A DNA stretch of 64,000 nt. Origin: Strigops habroptila (taxonomy: Eukaryota > Chordata > Aves > Psittaciformes > Psittacidae). Location: NCBI RefSeq assembly GCF_004027225.2, contig NC_044277.2, positions 136,767,057 through 136,831,056 on the forward strand, given 5' to 3'. Numbering within the stretch: position 1 is the stretch's first letter; every line of letters starts with the position of its first letter. The notes under the pieces are model-generated. The model was not told the origin of the DNA, searched no databases, and saw only the letters and a program-made list of their open reading frames with translations. A program made the position numbers and the translations under genes. Of this stretch, positions 50,828-63,154 are shown piece by piece.

Positions 50828-53800
50828 TCCGGTCATCGCTTCAGCCTCCATTGCTCCTCAGCACCCCCCCACTCCTTCAACAACTCTTCCGTGTCCATTT
50901 GTCCTGCTTGCCCCGCTGCGGGCGGGACCAGCTGCCACCTCCGCTCCCTCCGGCCCCTCTCCGCGGACACTCGCTGCGCCCCGGCGTCGCTCCGGTGCTG
51001 GGTACCCCCTGCACACCCCCCCCCCAATGACCGAGCATCTCGGCATACACCACATCCCACAACCCTCCCCTCCCCGAGCCGCCGCGGTGGGCGACCCGGG
51101 CTGCAGCCCCTCGGGAGGGACACTACCTCCCTCCTCACCCCCTAGCTCCCCGGGGAGCCCTGCAGCCCAACCTCCCCCCTTCCCTCATGTGCCCCCAACG
51201 TCTTCCTATCGCAGTCTCCTCCTCCGCTTCACGGCTGGCTCCTACTTCTTACCCCGGCGCGGCTGCCGCAAGCCCGGCATTTGGGGGTGCCCATGCCCTC
51301 GCACCCTACCCCGGGTACTGCCCGATGCCTCACGCTGGGTCTCCCCGACGGACGGGGGGACATGGTGGGGCCGTGGGTGCCTGGGGCTGCCGTTCCGTCC
51401 GTCCGGGTGCCCCTCTCATAAACCGAGTTCCTCCTGCGTCCCCTCCCGTGATGTTCTGGTCCTTTTGCCCTTTACGGTTTTTAATGAAGATGAAGTAAGG
51501 CGGCTGCTGCTGTTGCTGCTCTTCGTGGACCCTGCAGAAACATTCAATTTATCTTGGCTTATAGGAAATTCAGACTGCTTTAGAAAGACATCATCACTAG
51601 CTCTGCCGCCCTTGGGACCCATCTGCACATTACCAGGATCTCTCTGTCCCTGACTGCTGGATTTCTTTTTTTCAGGAGAGGGGAGTAGTTGTGGTTGGAT
51701 TTTTTGCTTTGGTTTGGTTTGTTTTTTGTCTTGAGGAGGGAGGGAAATGTGACAGTAGATATGTAGGGCCAAAGAAGGATCTTTTGGACACTCTTCACTT
51801 AGAACTGATACTTGTAGTTAGGCTTGTAATCTGTGTCTCTGCTGAATCATCTCACATTAAGGGAGAGACTTTTAAGTCTCCTTTCACTTCTTCCTCTGTC
51901 CCCTCTGCTCATTTTTCTCGCCGCAACAGCAGGGAGGTTAGCAACCCCCGTCTGAATGTAGAATAGCCTGGCAGCCGGGGACCTGGACATTGTGTGTCTT
52001 TCCTTTCACTCCGTGTGACAGTTGCAAACACACTCATGGCTGTCCAGATTCAAGAAGTATCTTGTATTTCTCTCTATGTTCCTGGCAGCGAAATGTTTTC
52101 CTCACATTGTCATCCCCTCGGGTGATTCGTCTTTCCACTCCCCCCTCGCCATCCCTTTATTTGTTTGTGCGTTTGTCCTTTAAGTTTGACCACGTTTGAA
52201 AAGTGTCTAACTCCAGGCCCTTTTAAACACACTTTTACTGTGACATTGAGAACCCCTTGAACTATGCAAAATTCCTGAAATCGCAGATATTGTGAGGAGA
52301 GGGTGTGGGAAGAACTGCGTGGATGTCAGAAAGGGGAGCAGGGAGAGAGGGGGGGAAAAAACCCCAAGAAACTGGCCAGACATCAAATGACAGATTTAAG
52401 CATTTTCCTGTTGTAAATGCTGGCATTACATGTTACAGTAATTATATGCTCTGGGCTACTGTTACAGTGTTTGTCTGATGGATAGTAACCTGAACTTATG
52501 AAGTGAATACAGTTGGTTTTGGATAATAGTAATATTTATAGACAAGATTATTCACGGCAGATGTCCTGTGCATGTAAGCTTTATTAAATATGTTTTTAAC
52601 TTTCTGGCCTGCAGTGTTAAAGCCTATGTACAATTGTGAAGAGAATTTTTCTCTTTAGAGATAGATGTATTAGGCAAAGATCAGAACGAAAATCTAGAGT
52701 AAATAAAGGCCATCAAAAGTGTTATTAAAAAAAAAAGAGATTGTATTTTAGCTGTATGTAGAAGCACAGAAAACGGGTGCTTGCTATCAAAATTGCATTA
52801 TAGTTATTAAATGCATATTTTGACTTGTCAGAATGCGATACTTTTGTGTTTATTACCTCTAAATCTTCTGTGCTGTTATCTTAAAATCTGACAACCAGGA
52901 TGTTAATATCTGGACATTAACCTTTGTAAACACAGGAATTATAATAATGTTGTAGAGTACCATAGGAAAAATCATTCTTTAAGAATGAACAATTTCTTAC
53001 TTTAATATTAGGATGCAAGCTAGGCATTATTTCAGTTACTTCAATGAGCAGACTAGGTGTTGTGTTTATATATGTACACATATATAATTTAAATATGAAA
53101 ATACGTTTATAAAGTATTATTTTTAATAATAGAATCCAAAATGTAGCTTAAGCTGATTAAGGGAAACCATCACTTGATATTGTTTGCTATTTCTCTTAGC
53201 ATTTGTACATTTTGAAGGGGTGCCATACATCCAGATCTCCTTTTCAGTTCAGCCTCATAAATTCGACAAAAAAGATCTAATTCCTCCTGAATTTAGTTGG
53301 ATTGTAATAATAATGCCTGAAAAGATTACTTCTTCCACTCCATGGTGTGTACTATTTGATAGAATTAGATCCTGGAAAGGCTTTTGCAGAGTAGGAGTAA
53401 ATTTATTTTCTTACATGCAGCTTTAACTAGAACACTTATGGCCTTTTTATAAAGTGTCTTTTTCGACATAACCATGCTGGCATTGATGTTACTTTACTTT
53501 TCTTTTGCTGTCTCTTCCCATAAGTATGTGCAGGGAGATGAACTTTGTTTAATCCACTGAAAGAGCACGATTAAATCTGAGCCTGCAATCTCATTACTCT
53601 CCCTTGAGAGAGTATTAAAACGTGTAATAGTCAGGGAGAATAGTTTTGTTGTTAATTGTGATGGTATCTGTACATAGGTGAGAGGAAAAGCAAGTCAAAG
53701 TTCACAGCAATTTAAAACTCTTTGTGTACGAAAAAGCAAATTCTTGATTCAGACAGATTCGATCAGAAAACCACCCGGATATGTGGGGATTGTGTGGGAG

Positions 53801-54641
53801 TAAACAAGTAACATTTGGGCCTCTCTGCTTTGAAGGTGGTTCTTTTACTAAAATCTCTAGGGAGGATATATAAAATGCATATATAAACTATAGGTTTAGA
53901 GTTAAAGACCACCTGGTTTCATTTGGGTTTTTTGTTTGTTTGTTGGGATTTTTGTTTTTGTAGTTTTCTAACAGTCATTGCCACCACATATGCTAATTCA
54001 GTAAGAGTTTTTCGTGGGCATCTGCCCTTCATTAGAACAGTTTGAGAAGTCATGACAGCTGTAACAGTGGGCTTGTAATTTCTCATCTGTTGGCATATTA
54101 TTATACTATTTAAAATAAAGGAACAAATGAAAGTAGCTAACTAGTATCAGAAGAATGCAAATAAAGCATTAACTTGACTTCTGAAATAGACTAAGATATC
54201 TTGTCAGTGATGTTCTCTGACAGCCGTGTTGCCTCATATTACCTGAACAGAATTTGTCAGGCAAAAACTTTGTTACATCCTCTCCAGTGTGCATACCGCT
54301 CTAGAAGCATACAATTTTAGTAAATACAGTCCTGTGTTAGTGCCTTTTGGTTCTGTGAATGTTTCCATCGAGCATGCCAAGATGTGGATTTTGTAATGTG
54401 GAAACCCACATTATAGGCTTGGAATGAGCCCACAGATTTATTTCATATGGGATAACAGAGTGTCTTAAGACAGTAATAGCTCTCAATTTTTAACAAACTA
54501 TGCTAGATTTGAACCAGCAGCACAGTGATGAGGTAGCTCACTCATGATATTGCTGAGCAGTTGAAAAATAGCATTCACAGTGAATGGTATTATACTTGCA
54601 GAATTGTTTCCTGCTTAACTACAATAACTCATTATTTTGAT

Positions 54642-54656
54642 ATATATATATATATA
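54642..54656. repeat. (TA)n microsatellite
   Basis: A short alternating TA run in intron 1 of UBE2E2, about 250 bases upstream of the coding exon. Confidence 0.85.
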
Positions 54657-54775
54657 AGGGTTTAATATTCATTTGGTATGGAGTTTAAAATGACCAACTC
54701 CTGAATTATTGTTAAGATGCTTATGGTAAAACTATTCAGTATTAAGATTACTGAAGTGCTGTAACAGAATAATAA

Positions 54776-55156
<381 letters not shown>

Positions 55157-56986
55157 TAATTTTCTTATTGTTTCATTATAACACTGTGTGTCAGTGTAAT
55201 AGCCTTTTAAGACTGGTCACAATAATGAGACCTGTATACTTTTTTCCTTTCTTTGACAGATTGGCTCTTTCACATGGTTTTAATAGTAGCTTGCATGATA
55301 AAAGCTGACATTTTTTTATTGCTAGTAAAACTCAGACAGTTTTGTAGCCTTATAAAATATATCTCTGTATGTGTATGTATGACTGATGTTGAAACTTGTC
55401 AGTGTAACTTACAGTTAATTAACCATAAACATTTCAGACAGTTCAGTAACTCAGCATGTTAGGACTACCGTAATACCTATTGCTATAAAGTACTGTGTTT
55501 CCTTTTCCCAGATGGTCAGGTCAGAAATATTTGAGTGAACAACAAATTCATGTTGGTTTCATTACTTTAAACTGTGGTCTGTTTTAATAGCCATTTCTTT
55601 TCCTTCTCTTTTCTGCTTGAGAGGAAAGGTGGGTTAGTAGAATAGCTATTTAAATTACTCTATGCTATCATGTCAATCTTCAGATAATTGCTGTCTTGCT
55701 TGGACCAGACAGAAGGAATTTACAGCTTAGTATTGCTCCATTAGTACACGTAGGGGTGTTAGTCTAGGCAACAGGATTCAAATGGAATTATAGTGATTGA
55801 AGTTAAAAAACACTTTTAAAATAATCCGACAAGAGACCAATTCTGCAGGTGATCCTGATGCAGAATTCCCAGATCCTGCTTCTTTGCTAATTCAAGGTTG
55901 TGTAAACTACAAGAAAAAACACTGGTGTTGTGACACTATGGTGCTGTAGTAAAGGAGAAGCATCAAGGCCCTATTGCCATAATTTGTAACATATGTTGTA
56001 ACATAGTAGGAGTTCATTAATATCAGTATATGAACATGTGTGTACATCTCTTCAGGATTCAAGTCTTTGTCTTCAAGTTTTTAATCTGCCCGTTACCATT
56101 TACATACTTTTCTGAATTGAAGTCTCTTCTGTCTTTCCAGTGACTTATTGTCATACTTCTGCCACAGACACCTTCCTTAGAGCTAGCCTTTCTTCTTTTT
56201 TTATTTCCCCATTGAAATGCTCTCTGAAGACCCATTCCTACTATGACACTATTAGGAGATTGCGTAGTCATATCACTTACAGGATGGCCTGCGAAGCTTG
56301 CCTGTGTTTTCTTTTATGACTAAAGAAAAAAAACAACCAACCCAAACCATAACAGCTTTCACTTATGATGTAGTTAATCCTCACAGCCATTAGTTTCTGG
56401 CCGCCTTCTCTTTTGTCTGTGTCCTCCTATTGTTGCTTTTTAAATATTAGGAATATTGGACTAGTCATGACTTTAAAGGTCATAAAATCTAGTTTTTAAC
56501 ATCTTTAGAAAAGAGTCTATGCATTCTGAATTTTGTACAATGCCTAATGTAATGATGCCACAATTCTGACAAGGGCCTATGGATGCTATCCTATTAAAAA
56601 ATTAATAATGATATGTCAGAAATTGGTCTATTAATCTTAGCTTTGTATCTTCAAAGCTAAGAGCTTTTTTCAACATGCATTTCACAGCGATAAAATTACT
56701 TAAACCTTTTAAAGTTTAATCATATCTGCTTATGGGTCTGCTGAAACTAATTATGCCAGTTGCTGACATCAGTATGTTTGCCAGTTAGACTCTAAAGCCA
56801 GTTTCACATGTGTACTAGTACTGAAGGAAAGCCTTTGATTATGCATTTTAAAAACTGAGATGATTTATAGGAGTTCTGTAGATATGTGCACAATAAATAG
56901 TATTTTTTGGGGAAAAAAGGTATCTTTCTGGAAAGGACACAGCAACATAGTTTTTGTAGTAACAGGGTTTTTTAATAGTATCATAG

Positions 56987-57065
56987 GTTGTTTTTTGGGG
57001 GAGATGTTTTGGTTTTGGGGTGTGGGTTTTTTTTGGTTTTGGTGGGTTTTGGTTTTTTTTCTTAG
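56987..57065. repeat. G/T-rich low-complexity block
   Basis: About 80 bases of almost only G and T (TTTTGG-type phrases). It is complementary in type to the A/C-rich patches near 4006 and 6326. Confidence 0.8.
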
Positions 57066-58141
57066 CATTCAATAGTTTGTGACCTTGTTAGAATTTGGAT
57101 TATATTTCTGTAAACATTCTTAACCTGGCCAGGTTTTCATACTGGAGGTTTTGTTTCTTTGCTTTTTAATTAAAACCAGTAATGTCTCAAGAAAGGAAAA
57201 TCAGAAGTTAAAGTAGAAGATGAAAAGGAGAGTAACATAAAGGAAGGAAAAATGGCACAGAATGCTCAATTTGTGAGAAGTATTACAGAAATCATATATA
57301 AAATATCTTCATAGTAATACTATTATTTTTGTTCATTAGAAGTGAAAAATAGTGCAGGAATTAGGCTACACCTCTTCCATGGGAATGTTGTTCTTGACCA
57401 GGTTAAAAAAGCTATCTTTAAAAAATTTAAATAAATTGAAGTAATTCAGCTGCGCTGATGAAGAAAGACTGAATATATGCTTAGCAACTTTTTCTAGCTT
57501 TTGAATTCAGTGGGTTTGTATGGAATTACTGTAAAGTCACAATAATCTTCAATTTTCACTGTGCAATTGGCTTTAATAACTTCATTATAGTTGAAGGAGT
57601 CGACTCTGCTAAAATCAGTCAAAACACCACACATCAGAGTGTACTGTAGTTGTGGCTTTGGTCAAGATTCCTTAATTTCTGTTTAGAGCAGAGAACACCA
57701 GCAAGTTAACATAGCACAGTCACAGGCTACAGACTAACCTGAGTTTGGAAGTCATATTTGCTCACTTGGAAAGCTTTTTCATGCATATGGAATTGTAGTC
57801 ACAGTATTTTTGTATTACATTATGATACCTCCTGTATATCTTGGATTAGAAGGAAGATTTGTGCATCTGTATTTGGAATACCTCTGTTCTGCGTTTTATT
57901 TGTACATTTATATAGTCAGATTTAAATAATTTTCAGTAGCATTAGATTTTATATAAAACAAGATTTAGCAGCATGATGGCTTTTGCTTGTGTAAAAATAA
58001 ACTGTTACCATGTCTTATGTATGAATATACCTCTCCCACAGCTTATTGCTTTCTAAAATGAGCTGGTTATGGAGGCTACCTGAAACCACTTGAACTGATA
58101 TTTGACTAAGATTTTTGTTTTGAAGATACAGAGTTTGTTCT

Positions 58142-58187
58142 GTTAGCATTGCTAACAGGTATCAAGCATTGCTAACAGATGGTATCA
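58142..58187. repeat. palindrome with adjacent partial duplication
   Basis: GTTAGC-ATT-GCTAAC (58142-58156) is a perfect inverted repeat. About 20 bases from within it (AGCATTGCTAACAG, then GGTATCA) are repeated directly downstream, the second copy carrying a three-base insertion. Confidence 0.85.
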
Positions 58188-60264
58188 AGAAGGCAGAATG
58201 CCATCACACCCTGTCAGTCTCTGTTAATACTTTTAGGACTAGCTGCTATACAGGTGTAATATCTTACAGCATATGTCATACACTGTACTGGTCCTTCAAT
58301 TTTCCTCACCCAGAGGGCATCACCTTAAATAGCAACCTTTCTTACCTAACATGTCAAGATTGAGAAACTCGCTGCATATCACAATTACAGTTCAGACATG
58401 GAATTGAATTGCTGTCCTTGAAAACAGCAGGCATCTTGTTACCTCTTAAGTAGCAAATCTTAGCATGACCTTTGGATTGAGAGAAGTGTAACCATTCTAG
58501 GCTGACATAGTAGCTCAACAAATAAATGTATTGTTTTCCTTGGCTTCTGAAGCTGATAGCTGAAAATCTCTAAACTTTTGTGTCCAGTTGGTGAATTTTT
58601 TTATAACAATCTGTGCCTACAATGAATTGTGAACTTTTAAACTTTGGTTGTAATCTTTTCTTCATTGAAAGAAGGAGTAACAAACAGGTAATGGATTAAA
58701 TCTGTTCAAAATTCAACAAAATAAAAATGAGTGCTTTTTTCCCCCCTCTTTTTTTTTTTTTTTTTTCCTCAGAGAAGTTTATCACAGCACTATTTTCAAG
58801 GAATCTGGGAATGATATTTAGCATGTTGAATATGACAGCAAAATATGGAGTGCTTTTTCTTAAAAGAAATATCCTTGTCATTTACTGTGCATCTAGGATG
58901 GAGGCGAGAATAATTCTTTTCTTCCAGCATGAATCTAACCATCTTTAGCCAAATGTTCTGCTCAGTCACAGTTTATATAATATTGAAATACATACCAATA
59001 ATTTCATTTCTTAGTATTTTCTCAATAGCATAGTCTTTGGCATGGCTTTAATGCATAGGGGCATGTATTTTAGAAAAGCAGACATGGTAAAAACAACTTA
59101 TTGTCATGTAGTCCTTTATTTTGCTGCTTTTCGTATTAATCATATGGGGAAATCCTCTGTCATATTCAGTTTTTTCTTACCTTTTGAGAACTTTAACTGT
59201 TTCCTCCATGAAACAACGCATATTCCCCATAGGCTTGGAACAGTAGTAAATATGTGTCTGTGAGAATTAATAATGTTTGAAATCCACAATGTACTTTGAT
59301 GCTTCTGAATTTAGGGGTAGATTAACCTTTGCACTATTACTGGAAGGCAACTATGTTTGTTCTTTTCTGCTAGTAAAATGGAGGGGGAAAGATATTTTCA
59401 TACATGTATATCTATGAGAAAGATATGGGTCAAATGGCTTCTTTAAGACCAAGCAAAGAGAATCAGATCTGACATTGCAAATTAAATGTCGTATGTGTGC
59501 AGCCCGGGGCTTTGATTACTGGCAAAGGCTTCTACCCCACTCTCCAATATATAGTAAACCAGTATGTCACCAGTTTAAATATAAACTGGATATATAAAAT
59601 GATTTTGGTTTAGAGCCCTTTATCCTCTCTGATATAGCTAAATGTAACTGTACTGAGGCAGAAAATCCAAAGAAAATGATGCCAGAAAGGATGCTACAAA
59701 AAATGTTTTGTTGCCAGAGGCCACATATTCTTGCGGTGAACCCTCTGTGGTCAGCGAAGGAAATGAGGCACATCCCCTCTTGTGCCAGATTTGGAGGGCA
59801 ACTCAATGAAACAAGTGCCAGAGCAGTGGAGTAACTCGTGCAGATAAAGGCCAGCTTGCACGCTGGAGGTCTCTTATCAGTGCAAGCCTCTCTGGGATGC
59901 TGCCTGACGATTTAATTGTAACTTTGAATGCTGTGACATGTGAACAAGCTACTGCGTGTCAGCTGCTCTACAGGAACTGTTTATGAGTGTGCTCTCAGCA
60001 TGAATGCAAGGTAAATTAAGGTTGCAACAAAAGAGGTGTAAGGTGTATGTATTAATTTTAGCTCAGGATGCCACAGAGTAACATGCTCAACTTGCTGAGG
60101 AGCAATTGATGGACAGTATCGTGTTAATATCTTGTTTGTACAAAAATAATCATGAATGAAACATCTCTACCTCCCAATTGCAAAAGCAATTGGGACTTTT
60201 GAACGTAAATAGAAAGTACCATTTTATCAATTTTTATGGCTTGAAGTAGAAAGGGTTTGGGTCT

Positions 60265-60311
60265 TTTAGATGGTCTTTAAGGTCCCTTCCAACCCAAACC
60301 ATTCTATGATT
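60265..60311 (+). mobile_element. CR1 3'-end fragment
   Basis: The text GGTCTTTAAGGTCCCTTCC, then AACCCAAACC and ATTCTATGATTG, matches the 3' terminal region and octamer tail of CR1 elements in + orientation. Only about 47 bases are recognisable. It represents a very short 5'-truncated insertion in intron 2. Confidence 0.85.
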
Positions 60312-62039
60312 GTTTGCTCAATCACAGGAAAAGCTTGATAAAGGGCCATTTTAGTGCTCTTAGCATTAGAAGTTAGAAATTTGGGTTGAACTGAACAGAA
60401 GAAGAAAAGGAAAGGCTCTGTCCCCTTTTGTCTTCAGAATAGAAGGGACATGGGCTAGGATTTAGGAGGAAGAATTTAAGATTTTTGATCTAGGACTTAA
60501 GTTGCACTGGTCAATCCATTCTTGATGTGTCTCAGACTCACTGTAATGCAATGAAATATTAACTGTTCTTACTACTGTATGTAAAGCAAAGGAGTAATCC
60601 CTGACTCCATAGGAGTTCAATGCCATCATTCTGTAACTTCCCAGAAGGCAGAAAAAGAAAAACAACCCATAAAACACAAAAATCAAAGATTCCATGCTAC
60701 CTAGGCTTTCCATTATTTGAATTTGTGATAGTAAATTTCTAAATCACAGTAGAAATTTGTCATATAGAGAATAAATATTTTATGCATCTCCCACACTTGT
60801 AAAATCTCTTTTCTATTAGGTGTGAACTGTTAGGGTTATTTGAGTGGAGCAACTTTTTAAAAGCAACATGTTGGTGTGCTTAGAAGTCACTAATCAGATT
60901 TTCCCTTTTGAAAAAGGTGGTGGATTTTCAGTGTTACTACAATGACCCATTGCAAATATCGATTAAGCAGCCTGTGCCTGTATTTTTGCAAGAAAGGAAT
61001 TATATTTATTGGGAAAATTATATTTGCACTGTAGGTGTAAATATTTAAATCAGTAGAAAAAGAAATAAACATCAAATTTTTCCCCCTTTACAGGGGTGAC
61101 TAATGTGTGCATATATAAGGTTGGGTGTACAGAGGTTAGAAGAAAAGCTAAGCATCTGAAAGAGTGTTTTTATCTTTTCAATGGTATCAGCTGGTCTGTT
61201 AAATTATTATTACCTCTAGCTACAAATCTTGCCCACGTATGTCCTAATTATTTAAGAATGTGAATGATGAAGGATTGGAGTTTCTGGTTCAGGCCAGTTC
61301 TTCCACTGCCTTTGGTTCATTTATTCATTGTAGCCATAAAATCAACTCATAGTGGCACAGGGGGAATTTTGATAGCGGCTGTGAGACCCCTTAGCATATA
61401 AGATCGTGTTTGGATCTTAACATTATATAGAGAATTAAACTGCTCATTTTTATGTTATGTGCCAATATACCTTGGCTGTTTGTTTTGATAAAACATTTTC
61501 TTTGCCTGTATTTATACGTAAAATGGGTGTCAGTCATTTTTAACAGGCCTGGACTTTTTGTAATCTTTCTTAGTGTAGGGAATAACAGGAATAGCAATGT
61601 GCTCCTGTATGTGAAATCTTGTGCAGAAGGCAAGAAGAAAATCCTGAGGGTGCGTTGAATTGCTTTTCTTCCTCCTTCTAAATGTTCATAGTTTTCCACT
61701 GAAGTAGCCTATAAAAAAGCCTTGGGCATAGTGTATAGGGAAGGTGGCCATCGCAGTCCTGCTTATGGCATCATACTCTTGCAAGTCCTTGGGAACTGTG
61801 AGCTACAAGTTCTTTTGGGAACTCTGTAAACTTCTACTCTGCATGTTTAAATTTCCTTAGGCAGCGAGATACTGTCTCTCATGCAGATGCTGTTATAAGG
61901 GAAAAGAACCCATATTTCCAGATGTGGCAGAGATCAGGATTTCAAGGACTTGGCATGTCAGCATCAGCCTAGGAATATTCAGAAATCCTTAAGAAAGAAG
62001 TTGCTCTGCCTGAAGGAAGAGCTGCAGCAGGATGCCTCT

Positions 62040-62750
62040 AATGAGTGCAGTACCTCCAGGATCTGTACTGGACCTGCTCAGCTTCATGTCTTTATCAGTG
62101 ATCTGGAGGGTATGGCTGAGCATATTTTACAGATGACAACAGGTTGGGGGGAGTAGTTGGTACATGCAGGCCTACTACTCAGAGAGACCTCATCAGGCTG
62201 CAAGAGAGGGTTGACAAGCAACTCATGAAAATCAACAAGGACAAATGTAACATCACGCAGGTGGGATGTGGGAAGGACTAACCCCTTGTAACAGGCTGGG
62301 GAGCACTTCTGCTGAGAAGGACGTGGGGTCCCTGGCAAGCCCAACGTGAGGCAGCAACAAAGGCTAACTGCCTCCTGGGATGTGTTAACAGGAGCATTGT
62401 CAGTAGAGAGAGGGAAGTGATTTATCTCCCTTTACTCAGCTCTCATTAGACTGCATCTGGAATAACATCTACTCAGTTTTGGGCACCCCAGTTCAAAGGC
62501 GGCACACATCGGAGCAAGTCCAGCAGCATGTCTGCAATCTGGCCAGGGAGCTGGAGCATTTCCCTTCAAGAATTGGCTTTGGAGAGACCTGATAGCAGCC
62601 CTCCTATACCTAGGAGGAAGTTATGGAGGAGGCCCAGATGGGCGCTTTTTGTGAGGGTGAGAGACAACTGTACTAAGAAGTTGGGCTTTTTTTGCCCTGC
62701 CAGTATGAGATGTGTTAAGAAGCTGAATATTCTGGAGAGCAAGAGCTAGG
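62040..62750 (+). pseudogene. old, decayed CR1 ORF2 relic
   Basis: Translated pieces in shifting frames match CR1 ORF2 in order: a VPPGSVL phrase (about 62050) equivalent to VPQGSVLGP; a FADD-like site at about 62126-62140; QRDLIRLQERVDKQLMKI and then KDKCNI (about 62180-62250); a KANCLLGCVNRSI phrase (about 62360-62400) followed by REREVIYLPL; and RDLIAALLYL-like text near 62590. Several frameshifts and stops interrupt it, and the 3' tail is not recognisable. It is much older than the copy at 27601-28927 and lies in + orientation within intron 2, ending about 350 bases before exon 3. Confidence 0.8.
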
Positions 62751-63103
62751 AGACACACAGGCAGAGGGGAAATAGAGAAGGAGAGTAACTAGAGATTAAT
62801 TGTTGTGTAAGTGAGCAAAGGAGCTGAGAACCTTGACCCATAGAAAAAGTGGGATTTTGTAGGTAGCTACTCATGGCATAACTTGTCCCAGATTGGAGGA
62901 TCGTTTTTCAGCAAATTTTTGATTTTTACTTCCACATTTACTTGAACAGTTTCATGAAAACTTATAGCATCAGCTTTCCGTCAGAAACTGCAAAAATTCT
63001 ATTTTGTTATTATTGATTGCTGTAGAAATGTTCATAAAGATGAAAGAATTACATCACAAAAAGTCCTGATTTTTTTTCTTTTTTTCCACCCCCCCCCCTT
63101 CAG

Positions 63104-63154
63104 AATTCAGAAGGAACTTGCAGAAATTACATTAGACCCTCCTCCGAACTGTAG
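63104..63154 (+). CDS. UBE2E2: UBE2E2 second coding exon: start of the UBC fold
   Basis: This 51-base exon completes the split Arg codon and encodes IQKELAEITLDPPPNC, followed by the first two bases of a Ser codon. These residues form the end of helix 1 and the following loop of the UBC catalytic fold, and they are nearly invariant among UBE2E1, UBE2E2 and UBE2E3. The acceptor is a long T/C tract with CAG at 63101-63103. The donor is TGTAG|GTAAGT at 63155, close to consensus. Entry and exit are both phase 2, so skipping this exon would keep the frame but delete the start of the fold. The later exons, with the catalytic Cys and the E1/E3-binding surfaces, lie beyond the window. Confidence 0.95.
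   Translation, partial: NSEGTCRNYIRPSSEL

Larger units (their letters stand above)
49420..51430 (+). promoter_or_regulatory. UBE2E2: CpG island promoter of UBE2E2
   Basis: About 2 kb of very GC-rich, CpG-dense DNA stands out sharply from the AT-rich flanks. It holds alternating CG tracts (50003-50018, 50088-50097, 50116-50132), a GGC repeat (about 50135-50150), an inverted CCAAT-like ATTGG (50068-50072) next to a GC box (GGGGCGGGC, 50081-50089), and an AP-1/NF-E2-type TGACTCA (50323-50329). No TATA box was seen, as is usual for CpG-island promoters of widely expressed genes. It lies about 4.4 kb upstream of the first UBE2E2 coding exon on the same strand, so I assign it to that gene. The long open frames in all directions here are a by-product of the GC-rich, stop-poor sequence. 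CpG-island promoters are often bidirectional, so a divergent minus-strand transcript is possible. Confidence 0.85.

Noticed and set aside
49191..51145. Long open frames on both strands in the CpG island (up to 380, 358 and 316 codons)
   Set aside because: They are Pro/Arg/Ala/Gly-rich, overlap each other in several frames and arise because GC-rich DNA has few stop codons. None resembles a protein family.
57175..57312. Lys/Glu-rich open stretch in intron 2 that looks coding-like
   Set aside because: It is short, has a stop directly after the only nearby acceptor-like AG, and its composition is expected from purine-rich DNA. No protein match was recognised.
58734..58772. Strong-looking splice acceptor (long pyrimidine tract, then CTCAG) in intron 2
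   Set aside because: Reading on in the required phase from exon 2 meets a stop within about 50 bases, no good donor follows, and no UBE2E-like sequence is present. It is probably a low-complexity T tract.
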